From: Marivirga lumbricoides | GTDB lineage: Bacteria; Bacteroidota; Bacteroidia; Cytophagales; Cyclobacteriaceae | Assembly (NCBI RefSeq): GCF_014636295.1 | Contig: NZ_BMEC01000002.1 | Span: forward strand, 186,001-250,000 | DNA length: 64,000 nt | Direction: 5' to 3' | In this document: piece by piece, positions 43,612-52,617 of the stretch | Position numbering within the stretch: position 1 is the stretch's first letter | Layout: every line of letters starts with the position of its first letter | Notes under the pieces: model-generated | Seen by the model: the letters and a program-made list of their open reading frames with translations, nothing else | Databases searched by the model: none | What the model was told of the DNA's origin: nothing | Made by a program: the position numbers and the translations under genes

Positions 43612-43657
43612 GCAGATTGCGTGGTAGTTTCCTGTTAAACCGCTACGTAGTTTGAGC
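43612..43657. repeat. 46-bp repeat at the group II intron 5' flank
   Basis: The second copy of the sequence at 8617-8662 (8 differences over 46 bases, no gaps). Its inner stretch CCGCT-CAAACTACGT-AGCGG is a hairpin on the minus strand. Some group II intron classes insert next to terminator-like hairpins, so this may be the intron target. Confidence 0.55.
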
Positions 43658-43698
43658 GGATTACAAACCTTGACATTTGCCACATCACCTGGCATTAC

Positions 43699-44262
43699 TT
43701 ATAGCACAAAGTGTTGTGTGTGTGTAGTTTTTATTCTGTTTATAATTTTTTCTATCTTATCCCCAAGTGGCATTTCTCCGATTAAATTCATTTTGTCTGT
43801 ATTCTGTGTTTCCAGCCAGCTTTTATGATTTTTTATATTTCTGTTAGCGATTCCTTTTACTTCATCGTAATCTTTTGCCCATACCATAAAGTTTTCGAAT
43901 TTGCTTTTCCAAAAAGTATCTGTTTTTATTTTCTTGTCATATCTTTCAAATTCCCTTGTTTTTAGCCTCTCCATTCTAATTTTTTGAGGAATATGAAGAA
44001 AGACTATCAAGTCAAATAAGCTATAGATTTCTTTACTCCAATTGATTACCGAGCCTCCCAATATCCAGCTCTCCGTTTGTGATAATTGTTCCAAAATGTT
44101 ACTATCTCTAGTTTTGGGGTCAGTTTTTATTGAAAAAGGTATTTCCGTTTTTTTCCAAAAGAAGTCGTCACTGTCAAAATAGTCAATTCCTAGTTTGAGT
44201 GATAATTCTGTTCCGAGTGTTGTTACTCCAGAACCTGAAGCTCCAAGAATATTTATTTTCAT
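43699..44262 (-). CDS. P-loop nucleotide kinase (adenylate-kinase-like)
   Basis: 187 residues from the Met at 44262, preferred over 44286 because MKINILGASGSG is the family start. Walker A is GASGSGVTT (residues 7-15). DYFDSDDFFWKKTEIPF is the substrate/lid-proximal block and MERLKTREFERYDKK the lid helix. Such proteins phosphorylate small molecules or antibiotics; the substrate is unknown. The last codons (THTQHFVL) are written by spacer sequence shared with the neighbour at 38796 (ACAACACT-TGTGCTA), so the native stop may have been lost and the frame extended into the spacer. Confidence 0.8.
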   Translation of the reverse strand: MKINILGASGSGVTTLGTELSLKLGIDYFDSDDFFWKKTEIPFSIKTDPKTRDSNILEQLSQTESWILGGSVINWSKEIYSLFDLIVFLHIPQKIRMERLKTREFERYDKKIKTDTFWKSKFENFMVWAKDYDEVKGIANRNIKNHKSWLETQNTDKMNLIGEMPLGDKIEKIINRIKTTHTQHFVL

Positions 44263-44296
44263 GTTTCTCTGGTTAAAATTACACACTAGGGTCTCG

Positions 44297-44402
44297 GCTA
44301 AGAGTAGTTGCGTGGTTTAGCACTTAACTTTGCAAGTACGCACCAACTTGAAAATCCTTGCAGATTTTCAGAAGTAGGCGAGAACAAGCAATTACTTATA
44401 GC
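44297..44402. repeat. Imperfect palindrome with inner hairpin (spacer element)
   Basis: GCTAAGAGTAGTTGC (44297-44311) pairs with GCAATTACTTATAGC (44388-44402), with 3 mismatches in 15. Inside, GAAAATC (44350-44356) pairs with GATTTTC (44363-44369). The whole ~106-bp element lies in the gene-free stretch between the P-loop kinase and PAP2 genes. The layout, long imperfect stem plus loop hairpin, resembles an attC site, but core boxes are not certain. I have the impression that similar spacers recur in other Bacteroidota genomes; this is memory, not a search. Confidence 0.5.
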
Positions 44403-44552
44403 AAATGTTGAACCGCGCCCTTAGCGCGCTTCATTAGAGCTTAGATGTTAACATTACTTTTTACTTTTATTATTTTCATCAATACCGTAATGAATTATCT
44501 ATTAAATTTTTATAATACACGACAGCATATATAATTGCATTTTTTTGAAAAA

Positions 44553-45284
44553 TTAAAAACTATAACTAAAGTAAAATCCAACTCCACTGTTATTATAGCT
44601 TGGTACAAATGTTATATTTTCTGATTTTTTAAATGGATTCCAATTTTTAAACGGTTCGTAGTGATATACCATTGTTGTTACTAAGATTCCGAGTCCCGAA
44701 CCTACCATTACATCAGAAAGCCAATGTTTATTGTTGACAACACGCAATCCCGCAACTAATGTTGTTATGGTATATCCGCTGTATGCTAATCCTGGTGCCG
44801 TATCTTTAAATTCGTAATACAAAACACTTGCATTTGTAAATGAAAAAGAGCTATGTCCCGATGGAAAAGAATAATCTGCACCATTAGGACGTTCTTTATT
44901 AATTATGGATTTCCCAGCCCAAGTAATACCTGCAGTAATAGCATTGGCAATTATTAGATATTTCGTTTGGTCGAACCAATGATTTTTGGCTTTCACGCCC
45001 AATGCGTCAGCAATATACAATTCAGCAATGGGAGCATACTGTATTAAATCGTCAATAGGAAGTGCAAAATCAATGTCGTTTTCAGAACCATCGTGAAAAC
45101 TATTCTTGATCTCTTTTTCTAAGTGGCTTCCACTAAGTACAGACCCAATTATAATTAGGGAACCAGGCACAATAAATTGTTTTACTTTTAGTTTTTCTGT
45201 CTGGAGAGAATCCGAAACGATTTGAGCCCTCAAACTACCTGACAACAGCATTATTACAGTTAATAAGATGATGCTTTTATTCAT
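44553..45284 (-). CDS. PAP2 family phosphatase, exported or membrane-bound
   Basis: 243 residues with a signal peptide (about 1-20, ending LRAQ). The acid phosphatase/PAP2 active site is complete: KSIINKERP (Lys-x6-Arg-Pro), PSGH, and RVVNNKHWLSD (Arg-x5-His-x3-Asp). Predicted to dephosphorylate lipid or nucleotide phosphates at the envelope. LHYEFKDTAPGLAYSG-like loops separate the motifs. Single gene between the palindrome at 44297 and repeat A at 45380. Confidence 0.88.
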   Translation of the reverse strand: MNKSIILLTVIMLLSGSLRAQIVSDSLQTEKLKVKQFIVPGSLIIIGSVLSGSHLEKEIKNSFHDGSENDIDFALPIDDLIQYAPIAELYIADALGVKAKNHWFDQTKYLIIANAITAGITWAGKSIINKERPNGADYSFPSGHSSFSFTNASVLYYEFKDTAPGLAYSGYTITTLVAGLRVVNNKHWLSDVMVGSGLGILVTTMVYHYEPFKNWNPFKKSENITFVPSYNNSGVGFYFSYSF

Positions 45285-45379
45285 AATTTGTTTTTATGTT
45301 AGAATGTAAAAATTATTTCTTTTGCTTATATATGTTTTTTTATTGTATCTATCCTTTCAAACTAGGCTGTATTGTTGGT

Positions 45380-45645
45380 AACAAGCGGATAATAGCATAA
45401 AAGTTGCCATTATATCCACAATATATTTTAGTTAAATCGTCTACAAACGTATGTAAACGCTTACAAACATTTAATATCGGCTTTGCATTAGCAATGAGGC
45501 GTATACTTATCTCCTTCTATTAATCCTAATAATTCACAAAAAAGCAATGAAAAATACCTAGAAGTAGGTAGAAGGTTTTGAACTACAGACTTTAAATGAA
45601 AAGAGCGCCAACCCTTCGTGGATAGGTTGGTGTTCTTGTGGGCTT
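45380..45645. repeat. Dispersed spacer repeat A, full copy 2
   Basis: About 266 bp, from AACAAGCGGATAATAGC to the hairpin AAGAGCGCCAACC (45601-45613) / GGTTGGTGTTCTT (45625-45637). Matches 39285-39543 throughout. Lies downstream of DinB and upstream of PAP2. Confidence 0.85.
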
Positions 45646-45686
45646 TTCATAGCAAAATACGAATGCATTAGTATCCTATTCTATAA

Positions 45687-46142
45687 CTACACAAACTTTC
45701 GAATACTCATCATGTAGCCTAAATGTAAGCCTTCATGGTAATTATTGAATTCAAAAGCGTCAGCAAGTGATGATAAATGAAATCCTGTACCAGTCATTCT
45801 TTCATTAAAGGTTTCAAACGTATCGTTTCGAAAATCTTGGATAGTTTGATCTATCAGAGAGATGAGTAGCTCTTTTAATTCATCAACTTCAGTTTGAGTG
45901 GTCTGTCCGGTTGGCTTTGTTCCAGGTTTGTAAAGCCCGAATAATTTTTCGGGTATATATCCCTCCAGATTCGATCCCTTGTAAACCAGAGCTTGCTGGG
46001 CGACTATTATATGCCCAATATTCCAAATCAGGTTGTTATTAAATCCAACAGGTATTTTATTCAGTTGTTCTAATGTATATTTTTCGAAATACTCCAGATA
46101 GAGATTTCTGCTAGTTTTCCAGGCCTTGAATATTGATTCCAT
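45687..46142 (-). CDS. DinB family protein
   Basis: 151 residues, four-helix-bundle pattern of the DinB/YfiT superfamily. LIWNIGHIIVAQQALVYKG supplies the first metal His and NNYHEGLHLGYMMSI the second and third, with typical spacing. Members are metal-dependent thiol (bacillithiol/mycothiol-like) transferases or detoxification proteins. No partner gene. Short single genes of this family are frequent in accessory regions. Confidence 0.85.
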   Translation of the reverse strand: MESIFKAWKTSRNLYLEYFEKYTLEQLNKIPVGFNNNLIWNIGHIIVAQQALVYKGSNLEGYIPEKLFGLYKPGTKPTGQTTQTEVDELKELLISLIDQTIQDFRNDTFETFNERMTGTGFHLSSLADAFEFNNYHEGLHLGYMMSIRKFV

Positions 46143-46240
46143 TTTGATTTCCTTAGTGTGGTATTGGTTATATATTAATGTGAGTTATTGTTCACATATG
46201 ACGCTGTGCCTATGCACTCATTTAATTTCTTCTAAAGTAT

Positions 46241-46458
46241 TTAACAGATAATCAGGTACATTTTAATGCCCATCTTCTTTTCAATTTCAGCGCCATTTTC
46301 TACAAGTAGTTACACTATTATTTTAAGGTTTTCTCTGTGTGCAGCTGAGTGCAGGGCAGTTACGTGTTGCATTTGGACTGAATTGACATTGACACCAAAA
46401 TTTATCAATTTTAAAACAATTCAAGATTTTCTTTGGCTATCGCTGAATTCAGTGCATT
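46241..46458 (-). pseudogene. Ankyrin-repeat gene remnant
   Basis: The minus-strand reading gives NSAIAKENLELF, then after a frame change GVNVNSVQMQHVTALHSAAH and RENLKIIV. A TAA follows at 46312-46310, then LLVENGAEIEKKMG to the stop at 46241. TALHSAAHRENLKIIV-LLVENGAEIE is a textbook ankyrin repeat. Frame changes and stops show that it is decayed. It fills most of the 450-bp gap between the DinB and LRR genes. Confidence 0.75.
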
Positions 46459-46594
46459 TACTTTAAATATAACACTATACGCACAATGTTTTCTAGCTGC
46501 GTATTATAGCCAGTTTTAAACTGACTACCATTATCAATTTATATCATATAGCCTATAAATAAATATATTCGATAATTTTCAAAGTAGAATTTAA

Positions 46595-48124
46595 CTAATT
46601 ACATATGTCCTCATCATCTTTTGTAATTACCACCCTTAAATTATTGATTTCAGACTTCTTATCGCATATCACTTGAGGAATACTAGTTAATGGATTATTT
46701 TTAATATTTAAAATTAATAAATTTGGTATATCTGCGATCTCAACAGGAAGTGCTGTAATGTAGTTATCATGAACATCCAGCCATTGTAATTTTGACATTT
46801 GCCCTATTTCAACAGGTAATTCATCCAAATTATTTTCCTGTAAGTGTAGCCTTTTTACCAATTTTAAGTTTTTTATTTCTGCTGGTATGGATGAAAGATT
46901 ATTGTCATTCAAAGTCAATGCTTCTAATTTTTCCAAATAACATACTTCAACTGGTAATTCTTCTAAACGAGTTCCAACAATCGTCAAACTCTTTAGCTCA
47001 GATAATTCTTTTATCCTATTGGGGATTTTATTTATATATACAGTTGAAATTATTAATTCAGTTACTCTACCTTCAGAGATTGTTACACCTTGCCAATCAT
47101 CCATGGTATCGGCACTCAAGTCCCAATCGAGGTAAGTATAACTGTAATTATAATCTTCATTTGCAAGGTATAATTCTTCCAGAACTGCTCTATCGTTTTC
47201 TAAAGCAGATAAAACAGTCACATAAACTTTATACTCTTGCTTGCTTCCATCTTCCGCAATTACTTCATAAATAATTGTGTTCCTAAAATCCTGAGGGTTA
47301 CTGGTTGTTGGAGTAATGCTTGCTGCCTCATCAATCTCAATAATTGGAGTTAGATTGCTCAAGTCTGTATTGTAAGGTAATGCAAGAGATATTTCGTAAT
47401 TGTTGTAATCAATACCAGCCTCATATAGAATATCGTTAATATTGAACTTAAATGACTTGATTTTCTTATCACTACTTAATTTATCGATTTGTACAATATA
47501 CTCTGACTTTGTTGTGGCATCCTGAGCTGTAACAGTATATTTTACCTCTCCAGTAAAGTCCATGGCCTGATCACCTGCAGGGCTAATTGAAGCACCTTGC
47601 GATATTTCGATAGAAGGTATTAATGCTGATAAATCTGTTGTATCTGAGGTTTGAGCTTTTATTGTTTTGCCTTGAATAACAGCCATTATATTTTCTTCTA
47701 ATTGCGCGTTATTGCTTGCTAAAAAGTTAAACGAAATAATATCTGCCTCTTCACTTTCTTTTACAGAAGTATTCACGGTATATTCTGTAGTGATATAGCC
47801 TTCCCCGCTAAGGGTATATACATTTGGCTTGCTAAAATCTTGCTGAACCTTACTGGAGGGGCTAATAACAACTCCTTCCGGAACGCTTATTGTTGGTGTT
47901 AAGTCTATGAGAGATGTATGGGCTGGGAATATTACATTAATTACCTTATCTTCCGTATCTATTGTTCCATATATGTCTTCAGAAAGGTTATTGTTATCGG
48001 CAACCTCAAATTTAAACTCTTTAATCAGAGGGGTTAATTTTTTTAATGGCCCTTCTTCTTCTCCTTCTTCACAGGAAAACAAAAGGGTGAATGAAAGAAT
48101 AATTATTAGGGTTGCTTTAATTCT
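46595..48124 (-). CDS. Lipoprotein with DUF5018-like repeats and leucine-rich repeats
   Basis: 509 residues from the Met at 48124, which gives a lipoprotein signal (ending LLFSC). The start at 48184 would add 20 atypical residues. Three ~80-residue beta modules follow, each like IKEFKFEVADNNNLSEDIYG / LTPTISVPEGVVISPS / PQDFRNTIIYEVIAEDGSKQ. They are the DUF5018-type repeats common in Bacteroidota surface proteins. A linker leads to five or six leucine-rich repeats with the LxxLPxEIxxLxxLxxLxLxxNxL pattern (residues ~395-490). Likely a surface-exposed binding protein. The fusion of these two repeat types in one lipoprotein is notable. Confidence 0.85.
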   Translation of the reverse strand, partial: RIKATLIIILSFTLLFSCEEGEEEGPLKKLTPLIKEFKFEVADNNNLSEDIYGTIDTEDKVINVIFPAHTSLIDLTPTISVPEGVVISPSSKVQQDFSKPNVYTLSGEGYITTEYTVNTSVKESEEADIISFNFLASNNAQLEENIMAVIQGKTIKAQTSDTTDLSALIPSIEISQGASISPAGDQAMDFTGEVKYTVTAQDATTKSEYIVQIDKLSSDKKIKSFKFNINDILYEAGIDYNNYEISLALPYNTDLSNLTPIIEIDEAASITPTTSNPQDFRNTIIYEVIAEDGSKQEYKVYVTVLSALENDRAVLEELYLANEDYNYSYTYLDWDLSADTMDDWQGVTISEGRVTELIISTVYINKIPNRIKELSELKSLTIVGTRLEELPVEVCYLEKLEALTLNDNNLSSIPAEIKNLKLVKRLHLQENNLDELPVEIGQMSKLQWLDVHDNYITALPVEIADIPNLLILNIKNNPLTSIPQVICDKKSEINNLRVVITKDDEDICN

Positions 48125-48490
48125 CATATTTTCTGTTTTTGTTTTTACAAGGTTGAACCTGGCACCTGTCAACATTAGATACAACTTTTAGCATATAGCA
48201 GGTAGAACGGTAGAAAGCGATATCCGCCAGCTGGTGGATGCTCTGAGCCAAAACGTTGTATTTTGTATTGTCATTCTATACAAGGTTATTGTTATCAGAT
48301 GCAAAAATAAATCGACCGCATTAAACCAAAGTTATCTCAGGATAACTTCGGGCAATGAATGTTAAATTTACAATTCCCCCACTTTCAGTAATTTCTTTTT
48401 TTGTTACCAGGAAATCGCTTTGTCGGATTTTTAAATAAATTAAGAATTTAACTCTCGTTTATAGCAAAGGCAATTCTATAGAAAAGAAGT

Positions 48491-49140
48491 TATTTCAACA
48501 TGCTGTTGAAATGGACAGATTCCCTTCTGCAAGGGAATGACGTTCTAATTGTAATTTGAGAAAAAAACTATCTTATTATACAAATGAACAGAAAACCAAG
48601 GTCTGTGGCTCACAGACCTTCCCCTTTTTGCTGGACTGTAAGCCGCAGACCAGTGAAGAAAAGACCTAAATAAGCAAGCACTAAATACTTACCACCACCA
48701 CAAAAGCCGGCAATTATCGTCATCCCAGAAATTTTTGGAGAGCAACGGAAAAAATTATCAGGGATCTTTTCAATGAAATGAAATTTCATTACCTGACTTT
48801 TCTAGAATAATAGAAAAGATTGCTTTGTGCCTGGCAATGACTGTTTAATTGTAGTTTTATAGCAAAGGCAATTCTATAAAAAAGAAGTTATTTCAACATG
48901 CTGTTGAAATGGACAGATTCCCACCTCCCGATAATGATCGGGACAAGTTGCGTGGGAATGACTATGCTAATTGTAATTTGAGAGAAAAACCAAGGTCTGT
49001 GGCTCACAGACCTTCCCTTTTTTGCTGGACTGTAAGCCGCAGACCAGTGGAAAAAAAAGACCTAAATAAGCAAGCACTAAATGCTTTTCACCACCACAAA
49101 AGCAGGCAATTATCGTCATTACCGGATTTTATAGAGTAAT
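48491..49140. repeat. Tandem ~400-bp repeat, locus 2
   Basis: Units start at 48491 and 48889 (398 bp apart) with TATTTCAACATGCTGTTGA. They carry the same hairpins and tail as locus 1 at 10511-11475. The second unit includes the CTCCCGATAATGATCGGGAC insert seen in unit 1 of locus 1. The sequence from ~49140 to 49260 is a diverged continuation. It separates the LRR lipoprotein and DPP IV-like genes; the gap 48185-48490 has no supported gene. Confidence 0.85.
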
Positions 49141-49267
49141 AGACAAGATTGCCACGCTGTGCTCGCAATAACCAGTTGATTTTAGCTGATACTTAATTAC
49201 TAACATTGCTTCTTGCCTCGCAATTACAATCTCTTTTTTCCTATCATAATTCATGAGGAGATACTTT

Positions 49268-51484
49268 TTATCTTCCTCCCGGAGGACAGTGTAATTTTAA
49301 ATAGTTGGTATATAAGGTGGATAAATGTTCGAATGTTCCTTCCCCTTCACTCAGTCCATGAGATCTGTTTGGATAGGGCATAAACTGAAATTGCTTATTG
49401 TATTTTATCAATTCATTTAATAGAAGTTCTGCATTTTGATAATGCACATTGTCATCTCCGGTACCATGAATAATAAGTAAATTACCTTTTAGATTCTTGG
49501 CATAAGTAATGGGAGAACCTTTTACAAAATCTTCCATGTTTTCCTGGGGTAACCCCATAAAGCGTTCCTGATAGATATTATCGTACGTTAATTGATTACT
49601 TACAGCTGCGATTGAAATACCTGTTTTGTATATCTCAGGATATCGAAACATCAAATTTAAAGTAGCGGATCCTCCACCGCTCCAACCCCAAACTGCAACT
49701 CGTTCAGAATCTACAAAATCCCATTTCAAAATTTCTGTGGCTGCCATTGCCTGGTCATCAATATTTACAAGGCCAATTTTTCTGTAAATGGACTTTCTCC
49801 ATTCTCTACCTTTTGGAGCAGGAGTACCTCTGTTATCAATTGAAATATAAATATAGCCATCGCCCTGCATATCACCTTTATACAAAAAGTTCCTGCCGAT
49901 GTTATAGCTGTCTTTTACTGTAGCATTTGCAGGTTCTGTGTATACTAAAAACACGACTGGATATTTCTTATTTGGATCAAAATTGGTGGGTTTTACCATC
50001 CATCCGTCCATTTCAATGTTTTCTGCAGTTGTAATGGTAAAGAACTCAGTTTTTGGTTCTCTCTCTAACTTATTTATGTTTTGAAGGATGCTCTCTTCCC
50101 GGCTTAATGCTTTGTTTTTGGCAACATCAATAAACTCCGTAGTTTTAGGAGTATAATGGTTTGTAAAAGAATGCACTGCATAAGCTCCATTAGAAGAAAA
50201 TGAGTAATCATGTGTTCCTTTTAACCTTTCAGGACTTAACAGTGTTTTTTTGCCTTTCCCATTTAACTTCGTCTTGAATAAATATTTTTGAGTAGCATTA
50301 TTTGGTGAAGCTAAATAATAAACATATCCTTCTTCGTGATTTATATGTTTTACATCAATTACATCATACTCTCCTTTTGTGATAAGAATTTCCGGTTTTC
50401 CTTCTAAAGAAATTTGGTATAAATGTCTCCATCCATCTTTTTCTGAGGCCCAAAGAATGCTGTTTCTGTCTTTTAGAAATATAAAATTACTAGTGTAATC
50501 AATCTCATATTGATTACCTAACATAAATAAATCTACCCATGCTTCATCTGATTCTTCTTGAATCATTCTTGCATTGCCCTTTAGTGCATCGGCAATGAAT
50601 AATTTGCTATGATTTTGCTTTCTGTTTAATTGCTGAATTAAAAGATCATTAGTTGATGGAATAAATTCCATTCTTACTAAGTAGTGCTGTGAAGGATCTC
50701 CGGGGATTTCCATCCAGGTTGTTTTGGCATTGGAAAGAGATACTACACCAACTCTACAAGCAGAAGGAGTTTCCCCAACTTTAGGATATTCTAAAGGGAT
50801 TAACTGAGAATAAATTGAATCGGTATAATTGATCATGTAAAACTTCTTAATATTACTGGCATCAATTTGCCAATAGGCAATAGAATTACTGTCAGGACTC
50901 CAACGAAATCCGTCTCTACAGGCAAATTCTTCCTCGTATGCCCAATCAAAAGTTCCATTTATTAAAGAAACTGTTCCGTTAGTAGTTAAGGCTTGAATAT
51001 TACCACTTTCGTAATCTTCACTGTATAAGTTATTTCCTGAAACATAAGCAATTTTGTTACCATCAGGAGAGAATTTTGCAAACATTAAGGAGGATGAGGG
51101 TAGTTTTTTACCGATTTGGGTCAACTTATTTGTTTTGAAGTTGAAAACCCAATAGTCACCTTTAGTATTTAGCCTCCAGACCTTTTTAGTATTGGTAAAA
51201 AGCAATACTTTTTCCTGGTCTTCTGAAAAAGTAAAATGAGCAACTTTTATTGGCTCTGGTTGCCCCTTAGGAGTAAGTTGTGCTTTACTAATTACCGTTG
51301 TTGCATCATGATCAGGTAATGTATATCTGACTAATTGATTTTCTTCCAATTTAAAATAAGAGTCTCCCTCATTGGTCCAGTTAACTTGTGCTTCTCCTAT
51401 AAAACCAAAAGAGAAAAAACAAATGAACAGCAGAATTTTAAACAGATTTAGATTGAGGACTAAGGATTTTTTCACGAATTTCAC
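49268..51484 (-). CDS. S9 family (dipeptidyl peptidase IV-like) peptidase, exported
   Basis: 738 residues with a signal peptide (about 1-32, ending GEAQ). The N-terminal beta-propeller of DPP IV spans about 60-470 (KEDYESGN-like blades; FACRDGFRWSPDSNSIAYWQ). The catalytic domain contains the nucleophile motif AVWGWSGGGSATL, the Asp in IIHGTGDDNVHY and the His in YPNRSHGLSEG. It cleaves dipeptides from the N-terminus of peptides in the periplasm or outside the cell. It is monocistronic, bounded by the tandem repeats on one side and a DUF7660 remnant on the other. Confidence 0.92.
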   Translation of the reverse strand: MKFVKKSLVLNLNLFKILLFICFFSFGFIGEAQVNWTNEGDSYFKLEENQLVRYTLPDHDATTVISKAQLTPKGQPEPIKVAHFTFSEDQEKVLLFTNTKKVWRLNTKGDYWVFNFKTNKLTQIGKKLPSSSLMFAKFSPDGNKIAYVSGNNLYSEDYESGNIQALTTNGTVSLINGTFDWAYEEEFACRDGFRWSPDSNSIAYWQIDASNIKKFYMINYTDSIYSQLIPLEYPKVGETPSACRVGVVSLSNAKTTWMEIPGDPSQHYLVRMEFIPSTNDLLIQQLNRKQNHSKLFIADALKGNARMIQEESDEAWVDLFMLGNQYEIDYTSNFIFLKDRNSILWASEKDGWRHLYQISLEGKPEILITKGEYDVIDVKHINHEEGYVYYLASPNNATQKYLFKTKLNGKGKKTLLSPERLKGTHDYSFSSNGAYAVHSFTNHYTPKTTEFIDVAKNKALSREESILQNINKLEREPKTEFFTITTAENIEMDGWMVKPTNFDPNKKYPVVFLVYTEPANATVKDSYNIGRNFLYKGDMQGDGYIYISIDNRGTPAPKGREWRKSIYRKIGLVNIDDQAMAATEILKWDFVDSERVAVWGWSGGGSATLNLMFRYPEIYKTGISIAAVSNQLTYDNIYQERFMGLPQENMEDFVKGSPITYAKNLKGNLLIIHGTGDDNVHYQNAELLLNELIKYNKQFQFMPYPNRSHGLSEGEGTFEHLSTLYTNYLKLHCPPGGR

Positions 51485-51602
51485 TGGATTGTATTTATGG
51501 TTTATTATTGTTCTTTATATCTACTTCAAGTATTTTATCTTGTTTTATGGAAAGCTAACTGTCAGTCTAAAATGCAATTTTAGCCCCTATGTTGTGCTTT
51601 CG

Positions 51603-51819
51603 TTATTTTATTTTGGTTTTAATCTGTTCAAAATTCTCATTCAATAGCAATTCATATAATTCTTTAACTTCTTTCCAGTCTGAAGCTTTGAATATCTTCT
51701 GTATATGCTTCCATTGCTTATAGAAAGTCTTCAAGAGTATTATTTTCCCAATTCGATTTATTCTCTTTTAGGTCTTCTCTAAATCCTTTCAGAAATTCCA
51801 GGAATTCAATTCTTGTCAT
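51603..51819 (-). pseudogene. DUF7660-like gene, broken
   Basis: From the ATG at 51819 the frame reads MTRIEFLEFLKGFREDLKEN, KSNWENNTLEDFL, then TAA (51720-51718), AMEAYTEDIQ, and a frameshift. A second frame continues with KIFKASDWKEVKELYELLLN to the stop at 51603. The NWENxTLxDFLxAMxAYxED pattern is, from memory, the DUF7660 family of small accessory proteins. It carries at least one nonsense and one frameshift mutation. Confidence 0.65.
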
Positions 51820-52015
51820 TTAGTCTTTATTAATGAAGCACAATGCCATTGTATAAATTCGCGGCTGATTAAAAGTATGAAAATTTAGGTTAACTACCGA
51901 GGTAATCCGTAGGATTGGCTTATTAAATTAATTTTCACTAATAAGTGAACCCTGCGGATTGACGGGCTTTCTACAAAGAGTTAAATAACAATAACCTACT
52001 AGCACCCATGATTTA

Positions 52016-52330
52016 TTACAGGATGTTGGGTGTAGCTGCTATTTGGTTCTTCAGATCCATCCTTTCGTGAAGTATTCTAATCACTTCAATTTCCTCTTCT
52101 GAAATGATATGGTAAAATATGATGTGCTTTCCAGTTTTCAGTCCCAGCAAATTCCTGCTTATTCCAAAGTATTCTTTCCCAATTTCAGGATTTTCTCCAA
52201 TTCCTTTACAAGCAAATTTGATGGTAGCGTAGTATTTGTCGGCTTGATTTTCCGACCATTTTTTGAAGGTATATTCCCAAATATCATTCAAGTCATCGAT
52301 GGCTTCTTGCCTCAAAACAACTTTAGCCAT
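52016..52330 (-). CDS. parE: ParE/RelE-type toxin
   Basis: 104 residues. VVLRQEAIDDLNDIWEYTFK and KTGKHIIFYHIISEEEIEVI are typical of the ParE subgroup of the RelE/ParE superfamily, followed by RILHERMDL. ParE poisons DNA gyrase; RelE-like relatives cleave mRNA, and which applies here is not certain from sequence. It overlaps its antitoxin by 8 bp. Together they form a type II toxin-antitoxin module. Confidence 0.88.
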   Translation of the reverse strand: MAKVVLRQEAIDDLNDIWEYTFKKWSENQADKYYATIKFACKGIGENPEIGKEYFGISRNLLGLKTGKHIIFYHIISEEEIEVIRILHERMDLKNQIAATPNIL

Positions 52331-52574
52331 TTTTGCTCTTCCCTGCCTTTAACCGTTCAAGGTTTTTGTCAAAATCAAAATTTTCAACTCTCGGACTATT
52401 CAGTCCTTCTTGTATAGCAGTTTTTAGGGCAATCACCTTACTTTCTTCATTTTCCAATAGTCGAAGTCCAGCTCTGATTACTTCACTGACATTCTTATAT
52501 CTGCCTGCAGATACTTGAGTCTGAACAAATTGGTCGAAATAATCCCCAAGAGATATGGATGTATTTTTACTCAT
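52323..52574 (-). CDS. parD: ParD-type ribbon-helix-helix antitoxin
   Basis: 83 residues. NTSISLGDYFDQFVQTQVSA is the N-terminal RHH DNA-binding strand/helix, GRYKNVSEVIRAGLRLLENE the signature helix. The C-terminal tail (EGLNSPRVENFDFDKNLERL) would wrap the toxin. It neutralises the partner at 52016 and autorepresses. The inverted repeat TACCA-N5-TGGTA at 52597-52611 lies about 23 bp upstream and is the likely operator. Confidence 0.9.
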   Translation of the reverse strand: MSKNTSISLGDYFDQFVQTQVSAGRYKNVSEVIRAGLRLLENEESKVIALKTAIQEGLNSPRVENFDFDKNLERLKAGKSKNG

Positions 52575-52596
52575 TTGTTTATTCTTTTCTTAAAAG

Positions 52597-52611
52597 TACC
52601 AAAAACTGGTA
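52597..52611. promoter_or_regulatory. Inverted repeat, probable ParD operator
   Basis: TACCA (52597-52601) and TGGTA (52607-52611) form a perfect inverted repeat with a 5-bp gap in front of the antitoxin gene. RHH antitoxins typically bind such short palindromes to repress their own operon. Confidence 0.5.
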
Positions 52612-52617
52612 TATTAA

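Noticed and set aside
43338-43655. Plus-strand frame of 105 codons
   Set aside because: Antisense to the structured 5' part of the group II intron; no homology pattern.
46792-47274. Plus-strand frame of 160 codons
   Set aside because: Antisense to the LRR lipoprotein; long only because of repeat-biased codon use.
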